64,000 bases of DNA, taken from Arthrobacter zhaoxinii (GTDB taxonomy: Bacteria; Actinomycetota; Actinomycetes; Actinomycetales; Micrococcaceae). Below the pieces are notes generated by a model. That model saw only the letters and a program-made list of their open reading frames with translations, was not told where the DNA came from and made no database searches. A program made the position numbers and the translations under genes. Below are positions 44,232-52,841 of this stretch, piece after piece. Where the stretch lies: positions 1,612,001-1,676,000 of the forward strand of contig NZ_CP104275.1 of NCBI RefSeq assembly GCF_025244925.1. Direction: 5' to 3'. The first letter of the stretch is position 1; every line of letters starts with the position of its first letter.

Positions 44232-44983
44232 GGAACCGCCGCCGGCAGCGGCTGGAGGCACCCGTACCGATCCGGAGCGCCGGCCAGGCGGGCGGCAACG
44301 GCCCCGGCGGCGCGAACGAGGAGCTCCTGCCCTTCGGCCGCGGAGGCCCCGGCCGGGTCGCCCAGGACGCCGAGCGGGGAGACAGCCTTCACGCCGCCGG
44401 ACCGCAGCGCCGGCATCAGCTCGGGAAGCGGGCGCGTGTCCCCGCGGACTGCCCGGTCCAGGTGGACGCTCCCGGGCGACAAATACAGCATCAGCGACGT
44501 TTCCGTCCGGCCCGCATGGGCATCCCCGGGTTCGAAGGTGCAGGGCACCCATCCGACCGAGTGGTTTTCGGCAAGGAGCTGCCCCACCGCCCGGACCAGT
44601 CCCGCAGCGTTTCCACCGTGCGCGTTGACGAAGACAACCCGGCGCGCCCAGGTCGAAAGCGAGCGGACGAGTTCCACCAGCATCAGGCTCAGTGCCTCAT
44701 GCCCCAGCGACACCGTGCCGGGAAAATCCTGATGCTCCCCGCTGGCACCGTAGGCCAGCGCCGGGGCGACGACGACGTCGGCCGGCCCGGTCCTCGCGGC
44801 AGCCTCGGCCGCGACCGCCGCCGCAATCACGGTATCCGTGTCCAGGGGCAGGTGCGGGCCGTGCTGTTCGGTGGAGCCGGTGGGCACCAGGACCGTGGCG
44901 CCCCGGCGGACCTCCGGCCAGGTGCGTGCCGCCAGACTCCACGGCGGTGGCGACGACGGCGGCAAGGGCGCGGACGGGGCCAC
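44228..44983 (-). CDS. mftE: Mycofactocin system creatininase-family peptidase MftE
   Basis: A 251-residue metallopeptidase releasing the modified Val-Tyr dipeptide (AHDP) from MftA after MftC has acted. Creatininase-fold metal residues are visible: PTGSTEQHGPHLPLDTDT near residues 35-52 (Glu39, His41, Asp50) and VNAHGGNAAGL near 120, with HAGRTETS near 157. GTG start immediately after the mftD stop, with GGGAG six nt upstream. Sits between mftD and mftF, as is common in these loci. Confidence 0.93.
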   Translation of the reverse strand: MAPSAPLPPSSPPPWSLAARTWPEVRRGATVLVPTGSTEQHGPHLPLDTDTVIAAAVAAEAAARTGPADVVVAPALAYGASGEHQDFPGTVSLGHEALSLMLVELVRSLSTWARRVVFVNAHGGNAAGLVRAVGQLLAENHSVGWVPCTFEPGDAHAGRTETSLMLYLSPGSVHLDRAVRGDTRPLPELMPALRSGGVKAVSPLGVLGDPAGASAAEGQELLVRAAGAVAARLAGAPDRYGCLQPLPAAVP

Positions 44984-46180
44984 TCAGCTCTCCCGGTCCT
45001 TGGGCGGGTCTCCCACTGACCGGGTGAACCCGGACGGAATGACCAGGTCCTCGGGGCGCAGTTCATGGATGGAGGTCTTCCCCAGCCCCCGCAGGGCGGA
45101 GTCAAGGCCGCCCTGGAGGATGTCCAGGACGTTCTCCACCCCTGCCTGGCCGTTCGCGGCCAGCCCCCACAGGTAGGCCCGGCCGATCATCACGGCCCGG
45201 GCACCCAGGGCCAGCGCCTTGGCCACGTCGCTGCCGCGCCGGATACCCCCGTCGAGCAGGACCTCAACCTGGCCGCCGACGGCCTGGGCAACGGCGGGGA
45301 GGAGCCGGATGGTGGCCGGGGTGCCGTCGAGGTTGTTGCCGCCGTGGTTGGAGACCGAGAGTGCGGTGACGCCGGCGTCGACCGCCCGGCGGGCATCGTC
45401 CACGCGGGTGACGCCCTTGAGCATAAACGGCCCTCCCCACGTCTCGCGCAGCCAGGCCACGTCCTCCCAGGTGGGCGGCGGCGTCTGCATCCACTCGCCG
45501 TACGCTCCGAAGAAGGTGGGGGCTTCGCCTCCCGGCGGGACCAGGTTCGGCACCGTCAGGTCCGGTACCCGCCCGGACCGGGCAAAGGCCAGCAGCCAGC
45601 GGGGATGCGGAAGCACCTCCGGAGCCAGCCGAGTCATGGCCTTCAGCGTCATCTTTTCCGGGATCACCGGGCTGCCCCAGTCCCGGCCGTTGGAGAAGGA
45701 CCAGTCCAGGGTGGAGATCAGTCCCGTGGCACCGGCGGCCCGGGCACGCTCCATGCGCTGGATCATCGCCTCCCGCGTTCCGCTCCAGTACATCTGGAAG
45801 AACAGCTGGGGAGCAGCCGCTCCCACCTGTTCCACGGGTTTGCTGGCGAACGAACTCAGGCTCATCACGGTCCCGCGGTTTGCGGCCGCACGCGCCACTG
45901 CGACTTCGCCCTCGGGGTGTACAGCCTGCACGCCGGTGGGGGAGATGATTACCGGCAGGGCGATCTGCTGCCCCATGACGGTGGTGGTCAGGTCACGCTT
46001 TGCGGACTGTCCGACCACGTGCGGGGCGAAGCCCAGCTCCGAAAACGCGGCAATGTTGTCCTCCACGGTGACACCTCGCTCCGATCCGGCGACCAGCGCG
46101 CCGTAGACGGATTTCGGCAGGTTTTTTTTGGCGCGGCGCTGGGCCTCGGCAACGGTTTCGAACCAGGGATTGGTGAACAT
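44984..46180 (-). CDS. mftD: Mycofactocin FMN-dependent oxidative deaminase MftD
   Basis: A 398-residue FMN enzyme of the lactate dehydrogenase/glycolate oxidase family that turns the released AHDP into pre-mycofactocin, forming the redox-active alpha-keto amide. It opens NPWFETVAEAQRRAKKNLP, the usual MftD start. FMN and active-site stretches: ISPTGVQAVHPEGEVAVARAA, FFQMYWSG, FMLKGVTRVDDARRAV, SNHGGNNLDG (catalytic His) and LLDGGIRRGSDVAKALALGARAVMIGRAYLWGL. The ATG at 46180 is preferred to one five codons upstream because GAAAGG lies between them. Confidence 0.95.
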   Translation of the reverse strand: MFTNPWFETVAEAQRRAKKNLPKSVYGALVAGSERGVTVEDNIAAFSELGFAPHVVGQSAKRDLTTTVMGQQIALPVIISPTGVQAVHPEGEVAVARAAANRGTVMSLSSFASKPVEQVGAAAPQLFFQMYWSGTREAMIQRMERARAAGATGLISTLDWSFSNGRDWGSPVIPEKMTLKAMTRLAPEVLPHPRWLLAFARSGRVPDLTVPNLVPPGGEAPTFFGAYGEWMQTPPPTWEDVAWLRETWGGPFMLKGVTRVDDARRAVDAGVTALSVSNHGGNNLDGTPATIRLLPAVAQAVGGQVEVLLDGGIRRGSDVAKALALGARAVMIGRAYLWGLAANGQAGVENVLDILQGGLDSALRGLGKTSIHELRPEDLVIPSGFTRSVGDPPKDRES

Positions 46181-46211
46181 GGCACGGCCTTTCATGGTTG
46201 AGACTGGACCT

Positions 46212-47096
46212 TCAGGTGGCGAACACTGCGCTTACGGCTGGCGCAACGTCCCGGTAGGTATGGATGGTTCGGGCGGTGCCGCGTCCTTCCCGGGCGAGCT
46301 GGCGGCCCAGTTCGACGTCGGTTTCGGCGCTGGTGTCGATCAGGACGTCCAGCCGAGGCAGGCGCGCCGCGGCAATCCGGGGATCCGGGCCGGCGTTGTG
46401 GACGCAGTCCGAGAGCAGCAGCACCCTCGCGTCCCGAACCGGGATCCGCAGCAGTTCACGGTGGGCGAGCTCCAGCGGAAAGCTGATGTTGGTGAGCCCC
46501 CGGGCCGGGATGCGCAGCAGCGTGTCCAGCAGCTCCATCGGCTTCAGCTCGGCGCCCAGCGGCAGCAGCAGGGCGGCATCGGACCAGAAGGCAATGACGG
46601 CCAGCGCGTCCCGGTGCAGTTCGGCGGCCAATGCCCCCACCGTGGCAGCGGCGGTCTGGAGGCGTTCGCCCTTCATCGACCCGGACACGTCCACCGCGAG
46701 CACCACGGACCGGCGGGTGCGCACCCGGTCCCGGACCACGATGTCCTCGTCGTCGGGGACCGGCCGCTCGGCCAGCACTTCCAGGGTCCGGTCCAGGTCG
46801 ATGTCATCACTGCCGCCCCGGTAGGGCAGGCTGGCGAGTGATCCGCTGCCGCGGCGCGGCACCGCGTCCGCCCGCGGGCGGGGTACGGACAGCAGGGCGG
46901 CGATATGCCGGACCCGTGCGCGGACCGCCGGGTCGACAGGTACCGCGGCCGTCCCGGCTTCCGCCGGTGCAGCAGCCTCGTCGGTGAATCCCGGGCGGGA
47001 CGAACCCGGAGGTGCCGCCCCCGCCGGAGTGCGCCGGCGTGCCGCGACGGGCTGGATCACTGCGCCCGGACCTGAACCGGGCACCGGCTCAAACAC
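46212..47096 (-). CDS. VWA-domain protein in the mycofactocin operon
   Basis: A 294-residue protein with a C-terminal von Willebrand A domain. The MIDAS metal site is intact: AVDVSGSMKG (136-143), Thr in RGLTNISFPL near 200 and Asp in LLLSDCVHNAG near 226. The first 120 residues are Pro/Ala-rich, then charged. Together with the MoxR-type ATPase just upstream it forms a typical MoxR-VWA pair; such pairs act as chaperones inserting cofactors or activating enzymes. GTG start with GAGGA seven nt upstream. The frame remains open back to the MoxR stop codon (see findings), which may mean a longer N-terminus in relatives. Confidence 0.85.
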   Translation of the reverse strand: MFEPVPGSGPGAVIQPVAARRRTPAGAAPPGSSRPGFTDEAAAPAEAGTAAVPVDPAVRARVRHIAALLSVPRPRADAVPRRGSGSLASLPYRGGSDDIDLDRTLEVLAERPVPDDEDIVVRDRVRTRRSVVLAVDVSGSMKGERLQTAAATVGALAAELHRDALAVIAFWSDAALLLPLGAELKPMELLDTLLRIPARGLTNISFPLELAHRELLRIPVRDARVLLLSDCVHNAGPDPRIAAARLPRLDVLIDTSAETDVELGRQLAREGRGTARTIHTYRDVAPAVSAVFAT

Positions 47097-47201
47097 GGCG
47101 GGATCCTCGGTCAGCTGTTTGGGGGCACGGCGCAGCGGCGGGCGCCGTTCGGGCCGGCGTCCGGTGCGGCGGGATACCGGCGAATCGGCGGAAACTTCTC
47201 T

Positions 47202-48113
47202 TCAACCGGGTGCCGCCGCCGCAGGATGAAGGATGAAGTGGTCCTCCCATATCTCCCGCAGCACCCGTTCCGGAGTCGTCTCGGCGGCTTCGTCCAGGTG
47301 GATGCGTCCGGAGAGGCAGACCGCCATCGCGTCGTAGACCAACTCGCGGTAGCCGGCATCGCCGGGGTCGGAGATCCCGCGGAGGCCGGCGAGCTGGCCG
47401 GACACCAGCACGCAGTCGATGGCGCCGCGCACGCTGGAGCCCTGGCGGATATCCGGATGGTCCCGGGTGGCCCGCGTCAGTGCCACGGCGTCGGCGATGA
47501 GCGCTTCTCCAAGCGCCCCCGGCGCGTCGGTGCGCAGTGCCACGATGCCGCGTTCGGCGTCGTCGTCCTGATAGCCGACGGCAAGCCGGTTCAACCGGTC
47601 ATGCACGGACGTGGAGAGTCTGGTGGTGCCCTGGTTGTCGTAGGGATTCATGGACGCGATGACCCGGAAGGTGTCCAGGGCCGGGATGCTGCCGACGCGG
47701 GGGACCGCGATGGAACGGTCCGCCATGGCAGCCAGCAGCGTGTTCAGTGTGTCTTCCGGAGCCCGGTTGAACTCCTCGATGTACAGGAATCCGCCGGTCT
47801 GCATTGCTTCCACCAGGGGGCCGGCCACGAAGTTGTCGGCACTGTAGTCCTCGCGCAGTACCCGTGCCGGGTTGTGGTGTCCTACGAGTTTGGCCGGGGT
47901 CAGATCCGCGTTCCCCTCGACGAAGAGCAGCGGAATGCCCCATTCGGCAGTGATGGCCTTGAGCATGGTGGTCTTGCTGGTGCCCGGAGGGCCCTCCAGG
48001 ACTATGTCGCGGCCGGCCGCGACGGCCGCGAGCGTAAGTTCCAGCTCACGCTCACGGCCGACGAGGTGCGCGGCGATGCGGTCCCGGGTGGCCCCGATAT
48101 CCGTGGTCTGCAC
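47202..48113 (-). CDS. MoxR-type AAA+ ATPase in the mycofactocin operon
   Basis: A 303-residue MoxR-family ATPase (CoxD/CbbQ-like). Walker A GPPGTSKTT (41-49); the Walker B region reads FLYIEEFNRA (109-118), with Glu-Glu where most AAA+ proteins have Asp-Glu; sensor 1 is VIASMNPYD near 160, followed by an arginine-finger candidate in STSVHDRLNR. GTG start with AAAGGAA five nt upstream. Adjacent to a VWA gene and inside the mft operon, 20 nt after an SDR gene; the client is unknown but could be MftD or a mycofactocin-using dehydrogenase. Confidence 0.9.
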   Translation of the reverse strand: MQTTDIGATRDRIAAHLVGRERELELTLAAVAAGRDIVLEGPPGTSKTTMLKAITAEWGIPLLFVEGNADLTPAKLVGHHNPARVLREDYSADNFVAGPLVEAMQTGGFLYIEEFNRAPEDTLNTLLAAMADRSIAVPRVGSIPALDTFRVIASMNPYDNQGTTRLSTSVHDRLNRLAVGYQDDDAERGIVALRTDAPGALGEALIADAVALTRATRDHPDIRQGSSVRGAIDCVLVSGQLAGLRGISDPGDAGYRELVYDAMAVCLSGRIHLDEAAETTPERVLREIWEDHFILHPAAAAPG

Positions 48114-48133
48114 AGGGTTCCTTTCCCATCCGG

Positions 48134-48973
48134 TCAGTGGACGGCGCCGCCGGCGTCGACCGGGATCTGGCCGCCGGAGACGTAGTAGGACTGGTCAGAG
48201 GCCAGCCACGCCACGGCGTTGGACACATGCTCGGGCTCAATCCATGCCTTGCCCATGGGATTGGTGCCCGCGAACGCCGCTTCGGCGTCCGCGGCCTGCG
48301 GATCATCCAGTTCGGGCCGGAACAACTGGTAGGTCTTCCGGTTCTTCACCATGGGGGTGTCCACGGAGTTCGGGTGGATGGTGTTGACCCGGATCCCGTA
48401 CGGGCCTAGCTCGTTGGCAAGCACCTTCATCAGGCCCACAACCGCATGCTTGGTGGTGGTGTACGCCGCGACGTTCGCCAGTCCCTTGAACCCGGCCAGC
48501 GAGGAGATGATGACGACGGAGCCGCCGGGTCCGGATGCGATCAGGTGCTCGGCGGCCGCTTTGTAGGTGTGCCAGACGCCGGTGACGTTGATGTCCATCA
48601 GGTCCTGCCAGGACTGTTCGTCGACCTTGTGGGTGGCGGAACCGAAGGTGAAGATGCCGGCGTTGGCCACCACGATGTCCAGCCGGCCCAGCTGCGCCAC
48701 CCCGTCGTTCACCGCCGCAGTCAGCGCTTCGATGTCGCGGACGTCGGTCTCCACCGCGACAATGCGCCGGTCCAGGGCTTCGACCTGGCGTGTGGTTTCC
48801 TTCAGATCCTCCGGGGTTGCCGGGGGATAGAACTCGGTCACGGTCTCCACCGGACCGCAGAGATCGACGGCGATGATGTCCGCCCCCTCGCGGGCCAGCC
48901 GCAGGGCGTGCGCCCGCCCCTGGCCGCGGGCTGCGCCCGTGATAAACGCTACTTTTCCGTCAAGGTTTCCCAT
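48134..48973 (-). CDS. Mycofactocin-coupled SDR oxidoreductase (copy 4)
   Basis: A 279-residue NAD-dependent dehydrogenase of the mycofactocin-coupled SDR group, whose tightly held NAD(H) is thought to be recycled by mycofactocin. TGAARGQGRAHALRLAREGADIIAVDL at the N-terminus, the insertion typical of the group (about residues 38-65), VANAGIFTFG, catalytic Ser (IISSLAG) and Y-x3-K as YTTTKHA. The ATG at 48973 is chosen since the family begins MGNLDGKVAFITGAA and GGAAAG precedes it. The most diverged of the four copies. Substrate probably a secondary alcohol. Confidence 0.9.
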   Translation of the reverse strand: MGNLDGKVAFITGAARGQGRAHALRLAREGADIIAVDLCGPVETVTEFYPPATPEDLKETTRQVEALDRRIVAVETDVRDIEALTAAVNDGVAQLGRLDIVVANAGIFTFGSATHKVDEQSWQDLMDINVTGVWHTYKAAAEHLIASGPGGSVVIISSLAGFKGLANVAAYTTTKHAVVGLMKVLANELGPYGIRVNTIHPNSVDTPMVKNRKTYQLFRPELDDPQAADAEAAFAGTNPMGKAWIEPEHVSNAVAWLASDQSYYVSGGQIPVDAGGAVH

Positions 48974-49010
48974 GGTGCTTTCCTTTCCTGGGAGTGTGTT
49001 GCCGGTCGGT

Positions 49011-49823
49011 TCAGTACTGGGTAACCCCTGCATCCACGGTCATGGCCAGGGACGTGACGTAGCGGGCCTCGTCGGAGGCCAGGAACAACACCGCATTGGA
49101 AATATCCGCCGGCTGGACCGCCTGGACGTCCAGCAGGTTGGTCGACATGCTGCCCAGCCGGGGATGTTCCTCCAGCCAGACGGGAAAGGACTGCATGTCC
49201 TCACCGCTGATCATGGGAGTCATCACCCCGGTGGGATGGAGGGAATTGACCCGGATATGGTGTTCGGCAAGCTCCGTGGCAAAGGCCCGCATCAGTCCCA
49301 CCACGCCGTGCTTGGCGGCGACATAAGGCGCCAGGAACGGCAGTCCCTTCAGCCCCGCGGCGGAACTGGTGAGGATGATCGAGCCGCCGCCGGCCTCCAC
49401 CAGATGCGGGGCGGCCAGCTGCACGGTGTTCCAGACACCGGTGAGATTGATTCCCACGGTGTCATCCCAGATGTCCTGGGTGGTCTGGTCCCACGGCCGC
49501 ATGATCATGATGCCCGCATTGGCCACCACGATATCCAGCCTGCCCAGCTCCGCCGCACCCGCATCGATGGCGTTCTGCAGGGCGCCCCGGTCCCGGACGT
49601 CCGCCTTGACCGCGACGACGCGCCGGTCCAGGGCTTCGACCTCCTTGGCCGTCTGGGCGAGGTCCTCCTCGGTCGCAGCCGGGTAGGTTACGCCCCGCAC
49701 GGAGTCGCAGAGGTCAACGGCAATGATGTCCGCGCCCTCCTGTGCCAGCCGGATGGCGTGGCTGCGGCCCTGACCCCTGGCCGCCCCCGTAACCAAAGCA
49801 ACTTTTCCCTGCACACGCCCCAT
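49011..49823 (-). CDS. Mycofactocin-coupled SDR oxidoreductase (copy 3)
   Basis: A 270-residue member of the same group: GAARGQGRSHAIRLAQEGADIIAVDL, insertion with ATEEDLAQTAKEVEALDRR, VANAGIMIMRPW, Ser in LTSSAAGLKG and Y-x3-K as YVAAKHG. By eye its sequence is nearly the same as the next gene upstream (copy 2) through most of its length, differing mainly around residues 185-220, so the two arose by a fairly recent tandem duplication. The C-terminus, VTSLAMTVDAGVTQY, is likewise shared. Confidence 0.92.
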   Translation of the reverse strand: MGRVQGKVALVTGAARGQGRSHAIRLAQEGADIIAVDLCDSVRGVTYPAATEEDLAQTAKEVEALDRRVVAVKADVRDRGALQNAIDAGAAELGRLDIVVANAGIMIMRPWDQTTQDIWDDTVGINLTGVWNTVQLAAPHLVEAGGGSIILTSSAAGLKGLPFLAPYVAAKHGVVGLMRAFATELAEHHIRVNSLHPTGVMTPMISGEDMQSFPVWLEEHPRLGSMSTNLLDVQAVQPADISNAVLFLASDEARYVTSLAMTVDAGVTQY

Positions 49824-49852
49824 GACGTGCTCCTTTCGATTCGGTTGGTTGG

Positions 49853-50665
49853 CTAGTACTGGGTGTTGCCGGCGTCGACCGTCATCGCGAGCGAGGTGAC
49901 GTAGCGGGCCTCATCCGAGGCGAGGAAAAGCACGGCGTTGGATATGTCCACCGGCTGCGTGATGTCCACCGGCAGCAGGTTGGTCATCATGCCGCCGATC
50001 CGCGGGTGGGCCTCCAGCATTGCGCCCATGGCCGCCATTCCGTCGCCGGACGCCATCGCCGTGTCGACGCCGGTGGGATGCACCGTGTTGACCCGGATGT
50101 TGTGCTCGGCCAGCTCCGTGGCGAAGGCGCGCATGATGCCCACCACGCCGTGCTTGGCGGCGACATAGGGGGTCAGGAACGGCAGTCCCTTCAGGCCCGC
50201 GGCGGAGCTGGTGAGGATGATGGAGCCGCCGCCGGCTTCCACCAGGTGCGGCGCCGCCAGCTGTACCGTGTTCCAGACGCCGGTCAGGTTGGTGCCCACG
50301 GTGTCGTTCCAGATTTCCGGGGTGACTTCGTTCCACGGCTTCATGATGCAGATGCCGGCGTTGGCCACCACAATGTCCAGCCGGCCGAGCTCCGCGACGC
50401 CGGTCTCGATGGCTTTCTGCAGGGCGCCGCGGTCCCGGACATCGGCTTTGGCGGCGATGATGCGCCGGTCGAGTGCCTCAACTTCCTTGACGGTCTGGGC
50501 CAGGTCTTCCTCCGTGGCCGACGGGTAGCCGACCCCCGGCAGTGTGTCGCAGAGGTCCACGGCGATGATGTCCGCGCCCTCCTGCGCCAGCCGGACTGCA
50601 TGGCTGCGGCCCTGACCGCGGGCAGCTCCGGTAATAAACGCGACTTTTCCTTCTACACGCCCCAT
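49853..50665 (-). CDS. Mycofactocin-coupled SDR oxidoreductase (copy 2)
   Basis: A 270-residue SDR, close paralogue of copy 3. GAARGQGRSHAVRLAQEGADIIAVDL, VANAGICIMKPW, LTSSAAGLKG and YVAAKHG carry the cofactor and catalytic residues. The segment with greatest divergence from copy 3, around MASGDGMAAMGAMLEAHPRIG, lies in the substrate-binding loop, suggesting the pair handle different alcohols. 29 nt separates it from copy 3. Confidence 0.92.
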   Translation of the reverse strand: MGRVEGKVAFITGAARGQGRSHAVRLAQEGADIIAVDLCDTLPGVGYPSATEEDLAQTVKEVEALDRRIIAAKADVRDRGALQKAIETGVAELGRLDIVVANAGICIMKPWNEVTPEIWNDTVGTNLTGVWNTVQLAAPHLVEAGGGSIILTSSAAGLKGLPFLTPYVAAKHGVVGIMRAFATELAEHNIRVNTVHPTGVDTAMASGDGMAAMGAMLEAHPRIGGMMTNLLPVDITQPVDISNAVLFLASDEARYVTSLAMTVDAGNTQY

Positions 50666-50693
50666 GGCATGCCTCCTCTGATGGTGGAAAGGA

Positions 50694-51524
50694 TTACTTG
50701 GCGGTGGATCCGGCGTCGACGGGCAGGGTCACGCCGGTGATGTACCGCGCCTCGTCAGAGGCCAGGAACAGGACGGCGTTGGAGATATCCACCGCGTCCA
50801 CCCACTTGATCGGCAGCACATTGAGGGCCTGGAAACGTTCTCCGATCTGCTCCCGCGTCGGATTGTCCAGATCGGGTGCGAAGAGGTTGTAGGTGGCACT
50901 GTTGTGGATCATGTCCGTGTCCACGCTCGTGGGGTGCACGGAATTGACCCTGATCATGTCCGGCGCGAGTTCGAGCGCCAGCGCGCGCATCAACCCGACG
51001 ACGCCGTGCTTTGCCGACACGTAGTGCGCAAGGTTTCCAATGCCCATCAGTCCGGCGGTGGAGCTGGTGAGAATGATGGATCCGCCGTTGCCGCCGGCCC
51101 GCAGATGGGGGATGGCGGCCTTCGCCGTGTGCCAGACACCGGTCAGGTTGATGTCCAGCATGTCCCGCCATTCCTCGTCAGTCAGCTCATCGACGGCGCC
51201 GAAGCCCGCTATCCCGGCGTTGGCACTGACGATGTCCAGCCGCCCCAGCTGTGCGACGCCGTCGTCGACCGCGGCCTTGAGCGTGCCGTAATCCCTGACG
51301 TCGGCTTCGATAGCCACGATGCGGCGGTCCAGTGCCTCCACATCCTTGACGGTCTGCGCCAGATCCTCAGGGGTAGCCATGGGATAGTGCACGGTGTCCA
51401 CCTGGCCGCAGATGTCGACGGCGATGATGTCCGCCCCCTCCTGGGCCAGCCGCAGCGCATGGCTGCGGCCCTGCCCCCGGGCGGCTCCGGTAATGAATGC
51501 GACTTTGCCTTCAACACGCCCCAT
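50694..51524 (-). CDS. Mycofactocin-coupled SDR oxidoreductase (copy 1)
   Basis: A 276-residue SDR of the same group, first of the four after mftC. GAARGQGRSHALRLAQEGADIIAVDI, insertion with ATPEDLAQTVKDVEALDRR, SANAGIAGFG, LTSSTAGLMG and Y-x3-K as YVSAKHG. Its substrate loop (MIHNSATYNLFAPDLDNPTREQ) resembles copy 4 rather than copies 2 and 3, so the four form two subtypes. Good ribosome binding sequence (AAAGAAGG) upstream. Confidence 0.92.
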   Translation of the reverse strand: MGRVEGKVAFITGAARGQGRSHALRLAQEGADIIAVDICGQVDTVHYPMATPEDLAQTVKDVEALDRRIVAIEADVRDYGTLKAAVDDGVAQLGRLDIVSANAGIAGFGAVDELTDEEWRDMLDINLTGVWHTAKAAIPHLRAGGNGGSIILTSSTAGLMGIGNLAHYVSAKHGVVGLMRALALELAPDMIRVNSVHPTSVDTDMIHNSATYNLFAPDLDNPTREQIGERFQALNVLPIKWVDAVDISNAVLFLASDEARYITGVTLPVDAGSTAK

Positions 51525-51575
51525 TGCGTGTACCTTCTTTCTTTTTGTGGCGGGCCGCCGGGTGCGGCCCGGACC

Positions 51576-52841
51576 TTAGGTGCCGCAGCTCCCGCCGCAG
51601 CCCGATGGTTCAGCCGCGGGGTTGAAGCCTGCGAGCGGATCTTCAGCACAGGCACTGACCGGCGCGGCAGCGGGCCGGCGCCGGGAAATGGTGACCGGAA
51701 CGGCGCCGCTCCGGGGCCGCGGGGGAGCGGTGCGGTGGGAATGGTCTCCGTCGGGACGGGGCAGGGCTTCCCCGGCCCGGGCCTCGAGGGCCGCCTCGCC
51801 CAGCCCGCGGACGCACTCCGGATCCGGCCCGTCCAGCGGCAGCCCCGTGAAGAACTTGGCCGCCATGCACCCGCCGCGGCAGGTGTCGAAGAACGGGCAG
51901 CCGGAGCAGGCCCCGCCGGTCTGCGGGGAGCGCAGCCGGGTAAACAGTTCCGAGTGCCGCCATACCTCGGAGAACCCGCCGGGATTGCGGATGCTGCCGG
52001 CCAGGAACTCGTCGTGGATGGCAAAGGGGCAGGCGTAGACGTCTCCCACCGGATCAATCAGGCAGACCACCCGGCCGGCGCCGCACATGTTCAGCCCCGG
52101 CAGGGATCCGCCGTACGCGGACAGATGGAAGAAGGAATCACCGGTAAGCACGTCCTCGCCGTGTTCCACCAGCCAGTCGTAGAGCTCCCGCTGCTGCGCG
52201 GCCGTGGGGTGCAGATCGTCCCAGACGTCGGCGCCGCGGCCGGAGGGCCGCAGCCGGGTCAGGCGCAGCTGGGCCTGGTACTTGTCCGCAATGGCTTTGA
52301 ACCGGTCCAGCTGGGGAATGTTCTGGCGTGTACAGACCACGGAGATCTTGAAGCCGGTGAACCCTGCGTCGGCCATGTTCTGCATGGCACGGAGCGCGGT
52401 GTCGAACGAACCGGGACCGCGGACGGCGTCATTGACGTCCGCGGTGGCCCCGTCAAGGGAAATCTGCACGTCTACGTAGTCGCTCGCCGCCAGCCGGGCT
52501 GCCACGTCGGGGGTGATCTTCACGCCGTTGGTCGAAAACTTCACGCCCACGTGGTGGGCGGTGGCGTAGTCGACGAGTTCCCAGAAGTCCGGGCGGACCG
52601 TGGGCTCCCCGCCGCCGATGTTCACGTAGAACACCTGCATTCTTTCGAGTTCGTCGATCACTGCCTTGCACTCCTGGGTGGTCAGTTCCCGGGGGTCCCG
52701 CCGGCCGGAGCTGGAGAGGCAGTGGACACAGGAGAGGTTGCAGGCGTAGGTCAGTTCCCAGGTGAGGCAGATCGGGGCGTCGAGGCCGGTCTCGAACAGA
52801 TCGACCAGGGTTCCCGGCCGGGGAGTGGAGAGCACCGTCAT
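51576..52841 (-). CDS. mftC: Mycofactocin radical SAM maturase MftC
   Basis: A 421-residue radical SAM/SPASM enzyme that oxidatively decarboxylates the last Tyr of MftA and then cross-links it to the preceding Val. The SAM-binding 4Fe-4S cluster is held by Cys34, Cys38 and Cys41 (CNLSCVHC); GGGEPTVRPDF and SLDGATADVND follow. The SPASM region has CGAGRVVCLIDPVGDVYACPF and CSGCPFFDTCRGGCMA for the auxiliary clusters. A tail of about 75 polar residues ends in GCGGSCGT. It overlaps mftB by 4 nt (ATGA). Confidence 0.97.
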   Translation of the reverse strand: MTVLSTPRPGTLVDLFETGLDAPICLTWELTYACNLSCVHCLSSSGRRDPRELTTQECKAVIDELERMQVFYVNIGGGEPTVRPDFWELVDYATAHHVGVKFSTNGVKITPDVAARLAASDYVDVQISLDGATADVNDAVRGPGSFDTALRAMQNMADAGFTGFKISVVCTRQNIPQLDRFKAIADKYQAQLRLTRLRPSGRGADVWDDLHPTAAQQRELYDWLVEHGEDVLTGDSFFHLSAYGGSLPGLNMCGAGRVVCLIDPVGDVYACPFAIHDEFLAGSIRNPGGFSEVWRHSELFTRLRSPQTGGACSGCPFFDTCRGGCMAAKFFTGLPLDGPDPECVRGLGEAALEARAGEALPRPDGDHSHRTAPPRPRSGAVPVTISRRRPAAAPVSACAEDPLAGFNPAAEPSGCGGSCGT

